Origin: Ceratotherium simum simum | Lineage: Eukaryota > Chordata > Mammalia > Perissodactyla > Rhinocerotidae | Length of the DNA stretch: 64,000 nt | NCBI RefSeq assembly: GCF_000283155.1 | Contig: NW_004454160.1 | Span: forward strand, 11,006,129-11,070,128 | Direction: 5' to 3' | Shown here: positions 57,864 to 64,000 of the stretch, one piece after another | Layout of the letters: each line of letters starts with the position of its first letter | How positions within the stretch are numbered: position 1 is the first letter of the stretch | Made by a program: the position numbers and the translations under genes | The notes under the pieces: model-generated | Databases searched by the model: none | Seen by the model: only the letters and a program-made list of their open reading frames with translations | What the model was told of the DNA's origin: nothing

Positions 57864-60800
57864 CTGCAGGAAGACAAGAGACAAGAGTCAGCGTCAGGCT
57901 GGGGGCCTACCAGTCCTCCTACCCAGTGAACTGTGTGGATCATAAGGCTAAGGCTTGATTTCCTCCTGCTGGCCTGGTGAGTAAAGCTGGGCAAGGGGGA
58001 AGATGAATGCCAGCCCAGCAGGGGCAGCCTGGAGAACACCCACGCACACCCACGCCCTGGGCAACTGTCAAACTCACTCCTCTCATATGGGTGCCAGAGG
58101 TGTTGGTATGTATCTGGCCCATGCCTAAATCAGGAGAGCATCCCCCCTTCCCACCTCCAGTAAGTCCCTCCTGGCTGGGATCATATGGATCGTTCATAGC
58201 ATACTACGCCAGGGATCCCATCAGAAGAGGCAAGTAAACCTGGCTGCTGGCTTTACCAGAAACCCTGGAGAACTCGCCTGGCACCTGAAAACCTCGAAGT
58301 GTGGACATGTGCAAGCTGGGCATCCATGCACATGTGGACCCTGAGTTGTGTCCCTGCCCTTTCATACCCTGAAACCCAGAGGCAAAACCAATGAACAAGA
58401 CCAGCCCACCTGCCCTGCTGCTCAGCATGTTAGGTCACAGCTCAGGGACCAAGGCTCAACCTCACACCCAAACCTTTCTTATCAGAGCTCAGGGAGTCCA
58501 ACTTCCTCTCCTTCAGGGGACAGAGGTAGCTCCAGTTCCTGGAGTGAGGGCCACAGCCAATTCAGAAAGTGGCCCTTTGATAACAGCAAAAGTGAGAGTG
58601 GGGGAGGGGGAGGCAGAGGCAGCATCTCCATAGTTGAGGAAAAAGGCTGGGGATAGGGGAAGGCCATCAAGCAAAAGCTAGAGTCACCTTGCGAAGAGCT
58701 GATCCACCTCTCCCTAAAGAAGATGGCGCAGGAACTCTCTCAACTTCCCCTTTCTTCCCTTCCCTGCACAAACATTTACTTAGCACCTTCTCTGTGTCAG
58801 GTGCCCACTGTGCACTCCCCCCTCATCCATCCTGACCCTTCCCTGCCCACGCTCTTCAGGGAGCCAGGCTGGTACCTTCAGTGTAGAACACTTCTCCTCA
58901 AAGGCCAGGGCTGGACCCGGCTTCTTGCGGCGCACAGAGCAGGCCGCATCGGCTGGGGCGCCAGCCTGGCAGTGCTTGGCCTTCACTGGCCGGCAGTAAG
59001 TGGCCAGGTTTTTCCGCTTCTTGGCTACCTCTTCCTCAGAGAGGCAGTTGGTTGGTAGGGCCTTGGCTGGGTGTCCAGCCGCTCCCCGGTTGTCCAGCTG
59101 AGAAGCCTTGACCGGTGTGGGGGGCTGATGAGGGGAACCCCGACAGTCCAGGGGCCCTGCCCTCTTCACTCTTGGCCCCACCGTCCCATTAAGCCCCATG
59201 CCTAGGGCTGTTTTAGTCTTGGCCGAGAGGCTACGGCAGCCAGAGGGTTTGCCTTTTCCAGTGGGCTCCAGGATGCAGGTCCGTTTGAAAGTGGTGGGGC
59301 CTGGGGATAACTTTCGCTTTCGAGAAGGCGCCTCCACCTCAGCTCTGTCCTTGCCTTTGGACGACTTGCTGGCCTTCGAAGGAGGGAGCTTGCTGAAGGA
59401 CGGGGATGGCGTGTTGGCAGGCAGTGGTGAGGTGATGGCCTGGCTCCCACCTGTGCATTCTGCCTGGCTGCAGGCGGCTGCCACACTGGGGGAGCCTGCA
59501 GGGTAGCTGGGGACATGGCTGTCCTTGGTGGGGGGCATGGAGGCTGGGCAGGCAGGTCTGTGTGGTGGGCCTGGAAGGCGGTGGCAGCTGCCCGTAGAGG
59601 ATGGGCTCAGGGGAGCAGACAGGGGTGAGCTGACAAGGTGGGATGGAGGCTCAGCCGCCGGTGGGATCTTCCTGCAGCAAAAAGAGAGCCCCACTGTGAT
59701 GCCAAGCAAACAAGAGGGCCTCCCCACCAACATACACCAGTCTTTGCCCCACCTAGAAATGGCCCACAGAGCCCCAGCATTGCTGCCCTCTGCTGGGAGA
59801 CACTGGAACTGAGGGTCAAGAAGAAGGCACAAGAATAGGCAGGAATGAACTAGTATATAGACCCATTAAGAACCTCATTTTAAATCTCAGCTTGGACATC
59901 TCCTATCCCTAGTTACCCAAAAGGTCCTGGAAGTGATGGATAAGAGTCGAGATTCACTCATGCCCTGCCTTAGCCCAGCTCCAGGCTGCCAGGTTTCCCC
60001 ACCTCCTCTTCATTCTAGCTACAGTCTTCCTGGCAAACAGTTAAGCCAAATCTATAGGTATATGTGGAGAATTAGAGCTTCGGAAGCCCACGTATGCCTG
60101 GGGCCCAGGGAGGGATGTTCTGGGCCTGAGAGACTCACTTCCACATGTGTGAGCTGAGGTGCCGTTCCAGCATGGAGCTCAGTGCCGAGCAGAACCGGTC
60201 CAGCCGGCGGCTAAACACGTAGCATCCTGGACTCACCAGCCGGCTCCCAAAGGTGCAGAACTGAAGGCAGAGGGAAGGTACAAGGTTAGCGGGACCTGAA
60301 ATGCAGGGAGGGCACCTGCACACAGGATGTGACCTCCTCCCCACATCGTGGGCCAGGAAAGCTGAGCCACCCCCCACCCCAGGTCCCTGCCCCAGGTCCT
60401 TACCGCCTGTGGCCGCGGGGGCCGGGTTGCATAATGGCAGTCAGGGGGGAGGTGGAGATCATCAGATGTCCCCTCCTCCTCACTCTCCTCGCTGGAGGCC
60501 TGGGCCCCACCCCGGGGCAGAGGGAAGGGGAACAGGCCTGGGTCACCATCACCACCACAGGGGCCATCATCATCCAACTCACTCTCAGAGGAGGCCCGGG
60601 ACCTGGAAGGGCCAAAGGGGATGTAAGGGCAATGTGCTGGGAGTGGGTCAGGGTGGGGTATCCCTGAACCTGCCAAGCTCAGAAAGCCTGGGCAGACGCC
60701 CTGCTGGGAAATCAGACAACGAGGAAGGAGGACAGGAAAGGAGGGAACAACAGAGCTCAGAGTAAGAGCCAGAAAGACCAGGGACCACAGCTCCCAAGGG

Positions 60801-63800
60801 ATTCTCTCCCCAGCCCCTTCACTTCCCAGGCCCTGCCTCCTCAGGGGAAAAATCTACTCCAGATTCCCCTCCTCCAGAAAATCTTCTGAGTTTAACTGCA
60901 CCCAGCTCTGGTCAGCCCAGTCAATTCTCTCAGCTCCCTTCTTGCATCACATATTCCTGTGAGCCTGTCTGCGAGCTGAGCCTGTGTTTCATGTCTGCCC
61001 CTCATGTTACAGGCAGAGATGCGTGTGTGTCTCCTTCGGCAAGGCAGGCTCTCCCTGAGGTCCAGCACAGCCTCTGCACACGAAGGGGCCAGTGAATGAA
61101 TACACAGTAGGACTGCCTCACCCAGGACCCTGACCCTTGCGGCTCCCTAGTTAAGAGTTCTGGCCTGTTGGAAGCAGCTGAGAAAATGTTTTTATCCTGG
61201 GTGTTGGAACTGGCACACTATAGAGAGGCTGGGGAACTGTGGTATGCTCGGTCAGGAACAGGGAATCACCTACTTCGACACCCCTGCCAGGGGCCCCAGG
61301 TATCCCCCGAGACTCAGGGCAGAGTGAACAGCATCTTTCAGAACACTTTCTGGGCCTGTCTCCAGGGGTCCCTGATGGCTTGGGGCCAAGTGTCCCCAGG
61401 TCAGACGGGGGCTGGATCCTGGACGTACCTGGGCAGTGCACAGTACGGGTAGGTCTGCTTGTCACGAGCAGAGAAGGTGCTGCTGGGCGCAGCCGCTGCT
61501 GCCACAACCTGGACTGAGGAGAGGGGCTCCTGGGAGGCGCGCTCAAGAGCTGGCTCCTTACGCCCTGGGCTCTTCTCCTTGGGAGACTCCCCTTTGCGGG
61601 AGTTGGCCTTCAGCTCTGCCACTAGCACATCAAAGTCCTTGGCCCGGCCCTGGACCTCCCGGCGCTGGTGCACCGAGTGGATCTAGAATACAGCAGGGTG
61701 GAGGGGTGGGGAGGGGTGTGAGCTGAGCAGGGGTGAGGGGCAGCAGTGTGCTCTGGCCTGGGCAAGCGGAGAGAGAGGGGGTGTGAGTGTTTGTGTGTCT
61801 TTGTTTCACTCCCCCACAGGACCAGAACCCTCCTTTGGGGTGGGGGAATCTGGAAGCCACCCCCTGCCTGCTGCCCCCACCTTGGGCCCGCTGTGGGCAG
61901 CCTCCTCTCCCCTTGCCTGATCTGGGCTTAACCCCCATCCCCGGAGCCAGAACTTGGATAGCATCTCAATTCCTCTCCTTGCCCAGGGCCCGTGTCTGTA
62001 CCGTCCTCCCTCACTGTGCAGTGGGAGCGGGGGTTACCTTGCAGGTCAGCAGGCGGGTACAGATCTTTTTGGTCTCTGGATTTATTACCCCACACTGCCT
62101 GTTGAGGTCGCACTCCTTCCCTGTGGGGAAAGCGGTTCCCATGAAGCTCCAGGCCCTTTCTAGGAGGCCCACAGGAGGGTCTGGCTTCTTCCTGCCAAAG
62201 GCCTGGGAAGAGCTGGGCCTAAGACAAGAGCCTCTGGCCCTCAAGTCTTGGGCTGCAGCCTTCCAGAGAAACTCCTCTGGGCATCAGTAGCTCTCTACTG
62301 GGTGCAAGAACCATCCCCAGCCTCATTCCAAGCCCAGGAACTCCTACTGGGGATTCCAAGCCCAAATCAGGGCAACACATATCAAGAAACAAAAGCAGCC
62401 ACAGATATCTGGGATGTCCGGGAAACCAGCTGTGGGAGGTGTGCAGTGCCCTGGATCTAGGTGAGAAGAGAGATAAAGGTGAGCAGCCCAAGATGAGGAA
62501 GAATAACTTCACCTGCTTGTACATAGGCTCCCTTAGCCTTGATCAGAGACCTGGGCTGTAGATAAGCTCTCCAGAGAGCAAGCAGGTCAAGTGTGTGTCC
62601 ATGTCAAGGGGAGACCAGGGGTGGCCAAGTCCACTCCCTCCTGACCTGTCTCCATCAGGCCTAAGGACAAAGCAGTCCAAAGGAGTCCAGACTCTACCTT
62701 CCTGACCCCCAAGACCAAAACTACTCACGGGCCATCTTCCGGTGTGTTTTGGGGGGCAGCCTGGCCCCACTAGCCTCCTTTTCAGGGGGGCTGCCTTCAG
62801 TCCGGTGACTGGGGCCCTCGCTGAGGGTTATCTCGATGCTCTCTCTGCCAGAAGGTTCTTTAGAAGGGGGTGCCGTGGGGTTTTTTCCAGGGGAGTCCTT
62901 GGTGAGGCCGCCTGGCTGGCTGAGGAAAGCAGAGGGCGGGGCCACCCTAATTCCATGTCCATCAGGCTTCGGGAGACTGGACATCTTCTCCAAATTCACC
63001 ACAGGCACGAAAAGGCTATACATGGAGAGAGGGTGTGGGCTGGGGGTAGGGAGGCTGGCCCTGGGCCCTGGACTCTAGCCCAGAGCCATCTCCATCCCAG
63101 CCCTAGAACTTGAGTGGGCTCCAGCAGGGGTGCAGAACATGGGAAAAGGGGACCCCATATTCCCTGGAGCACATGAAAGGAAGCGGCAGATAGAGCTGGC
63201 TGCCTCCTGCCCCACAGCCGCCTCCATTTGTGTCAACCCCTCCTTGGGCTAGGGTCAGGGCCAGTCTTAGGGAGTCTCCAGCCTCTCCTTACCAGAGGTT
63301 GTCCTTCTGGGTCTTCTCAGGAGGGTGGTGGCCACGGCTCCGGGACCCCTGGCCCTTCTCCCTGGAGGAGGTTTTGGTGGAACCTGGGGCCCTACAAGCT
63401 GGGCCCTGCCCATTCACTACATGGCATTTCTGAGAGCTGGCAGGGGCTGGAGGTGGGGGTGGGGCCCGGGCGTAAAGCTTGCTGAGGGGCCCATGTCTTC
63501 TTTCTGTCACCAGGAGGTGGAGAGAGTAATCGAGGTGAGTGGTATCAACTGCTTCCTTCCCCAACCTCCTAACCCTGCTCACAGAATCACAATAGAGAAT
63601 CTGCAGTCTCCATAGCTTAGATTTTAAATTTGCCTCCTTCCCATCTGGATTTGAGCCTTCAAGACTCAAAATTCTAGGACCGGGATTCCTGAACCCCTTA
63701 GCTCTTCCTTTAACTCCATCAGATGCTAGAAGTTTGCTCAAACAATAACCCCTACCCGTCACAATCCTCTGAAGCTGGCCCCCCAGGACCTTCTATCCCC

Positions 63801-64000
63801 AAGGCCTCCCTCCAATACCTACACGACCTCCCAACTGACCCTGTCCTCAGAGTTCCATGTTCCACTTTCCCCTGCCCCCTCTATCTCCTCCCTAGGGCTC
63901 CCCTCACCGCAGTGCTTCTGGAAAGCTTGAGGCTTCACCACTTGGCTGCAGTGGTTACACACAACCAAATAGAAGTCGTCATGGGCAGGGCAGTGCCCGA
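57849..64000 (-). CDS. ATXN7L2: ATXN7L2, SCA7-domain protein (5' part beyond the window)
   Basis: Nine exons in transcript order: 64000-63908 (cut by the edge), 63503-63293, 63015-62729, 62120-62038, 61682-61429, 60602-60404, 60260-60139, 59671-58876, 57863-57849. All phases agree, giving 685 residues and a stop. Ataxin-7-like proteins tether the SAGA deubiquitinase module (ATXN7/ATXN7L1/L2 are alternative subunits; literature). Visible: a C2H2-like finger (CNHC-x11-H-x4-H), a proline-rich stretch, the SCA7 domain with C-x10-C-x5-C-x2-H, a [11 protein letters not shown] segment, two acidic Ser/Asp/Glu runs, then [20 protein letters not shown] and a basic Ser/Pro-rich tail with RKRK, KKRK and RRKK nuclear-signal-like clusters. 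No CAG tract like that of ATXN7 is present. The N-terminus lies past position 64000. Confidence 0.94.
58876..59671 (-). CDS. ATXN7L2: ATXN7L2 exon encoding the basic Ser/Pro-rich region
   Basis: 796 nt between TTTGCTGCAG|GAAGATC and CTGAAG|GTACC; encodes KIPPAAEP...EEKCSTLK. It contains [10 protein letters not shown] and [10 protein letters not shown], likely nuclear localisation signals. The flanking in-frame open sequence on both sides is intron. Confidence 0.93.
59781..59797 (-). promoter_or_regulatory. Strong CTCF-like motif in an ATXN7L2 intron
   Basis: The plus strand reads TGCTGCCCTCTGCTGGG; the reverse complement CCCAGCAGAGGGCAGCA is an excellent CTCF core. It lies in the intron between exons 60260-60139 and 59671-58876. 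Confidence 0.5.
60139..60260 (-). CDS. ATXN7L2: ATXN7L2 exon FCTFGSRL...HMW
   Basis: 122 nt, acceptor CTGCCTTCAG, donor TGGAA|GTGAGT. Encodes the conserved [19 protein letters not shown] segment found across the ATXN7 family. Confidence 0.93.
60404..60602 (-). CDS. ATXN7L2: ATXN7L2 exon with acidic runs
   Basis: 199 nt, acceptor GGCCCTTCCAG, donor CAGGCG|GTAAGG. Encodes [14 protein letters not shown] and [13 protein letters not shown], both rich in acidic residues and probable CK2 sites. Confidence 0.92.
61429..61682 (-). CDS. ATXN7L2: ATXN7L2 exon, second half of the SCA7 domain
   Basis: 254 nt, acceptor GCTGTATTCTAG, donor CCCAG|GTACGT. Starts [20 protein letters not shown], supplying the last zinc ligand (His), and includes a short polyalanine run (VVAAAAAP). 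Confidence 0.93.
62038..62120 (-). CDS. ATXN7L2: ATXN7L2 exon, first half of the SCA7 domain
   Basis: 83 nt, acceptor TTCCCCACAG, donor TGCAAG|GTAACC. Encodes [20 protein letters not shown] onward, with the three cysteines of the C-x10-C-x5-C-x2-H motif. The intron splits the zinc site. Confidence 0.93.
62729..63015 (-). CDS. ATXN7L2: ATXN7L2 exon [10 protein letters not shown]...KMA
   Basis: 287 nt, acceptor TGTATAG, donor GCCC|GTGAGT. Ser/Pro/Lys-rich linker without a known domain. Confidence 0.92.
63293..63503 (-). CDS. ATXN7L2: ATXN7L2 exon [10 protein letters not shown]...KDNL
   Basis: 211 nt, acceptor CTGGTGACAG, donor CTCTG|GTAAGG. Begins with the last histidine of the upstream finger, followed by a PPPPPAP run. 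Confidence 0.92.
63908..64000 (-). CDS. ATXN7L2: ATXN7L2 exon with C2H2-like finger (truncated by window edge)
   Basis: Encodes (F)[17 protein letters not shown] to QAFQKHC and ends at CACTGCG|GTGAGG. The CNHC pair and the KHC histidine belong to the N-terminal zinc finger of the family. The exon continues past 64000. Confidence 0.92.

Noticed and set aside
58780..58875. C-terminal extension ...[14 protein letters not shown] of the same frame
   Set aside because: The GTACC donor follows CTGAAG, and the SKAH-stop exon at 57863 gives the expected C-terminus, so this is intron read-through.
59672..59832. N-terminal extension of the large ATXN7L2 open frame ([10 protein letters not shown]...)
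   Set aside because: A clear acceptor TTTGCTGCAG at 59672 and a matching phase with the upstream exon show that this part is intron.

Overview
This window is mammalian nuclear DNA, most likely from an equid or another perissodactyl. It carries seven copies of a tRNA-derived SINE of the horse ERE type; five have clear or nearly perfect target-site duplications, so they look fairly young. The rest of the repeat content is the usual ancient mammalian set: MIR, L2-like, hAT/Charlie-like, an L1-like block and MLT1-type LTRs. All five protein genes are recognisable from their translations. They match the gene neighbourhood I know from human 1p13.3 (ATXN7L2, CYB561D1, AMIGO1, GPR61, GNAI3), read here in reverse.

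Layout. 1-6908 is the first intron of GNAI3, with its first coding exon at 6909-7026 (minus) inside a CpG island. 7341-11535 holds spacer plus the probable 3' untranslated region of GPR61. The GPR61 coding sequence is intact in one exon at 11536-12891 (minus), with a good candidate 5' UTR acceptor at 13168. From 13169 to about 41170 is a 28 kb gene-free interval between the divergent GPR61 and AMIGO1; it contains repeats, a strong CTCF-like site, a TATA-box candidate and an E-box/homeobox cluster. AMIGO1 (plus) starts in a CpG island at about 41.2-42.0 kb, has one short intron, an intact coding exon at 42341-43822 and a 3' UTR to about 47.06 kb. CYB561D1 (minus) is complete in three coding exons (54504-56283). 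ATXN7L2 (minus) occupies 57.6-64.0 kb: the terminal exon and the eight coding exons before it are present, and the 5' part lies beyond the right edge.

Functionally the genes are neighbours, not a pathway: a Gi alpha subunit, an orphan class A receptor, a neuronal LRR-Ig adhesion protein, a b561-type transmembrane reductase and a SAGA-associated SCA7-domain protein. No reading frame is broken, and every splice phase I could test agrees with the donor and acceptor sites.

I found no undescribed multi-gene system. The observations most worth a second look are regulatory: an overlapping upstream reading frame in strong start context across the GPR61 start codon; three short upstream frames in the AMIGO1 leader, two of them only 2-3 codons long; four UGCAUG (RBFOX-type) motifs at exact 16-nt spacing in the AMIGO1 3' UTR; an unexplained 30-bp exact direct repeat behind GPR61; and a set of CTCF-like sites whose orientation would separate GPR61 from AMIGO1/CYB561D1.
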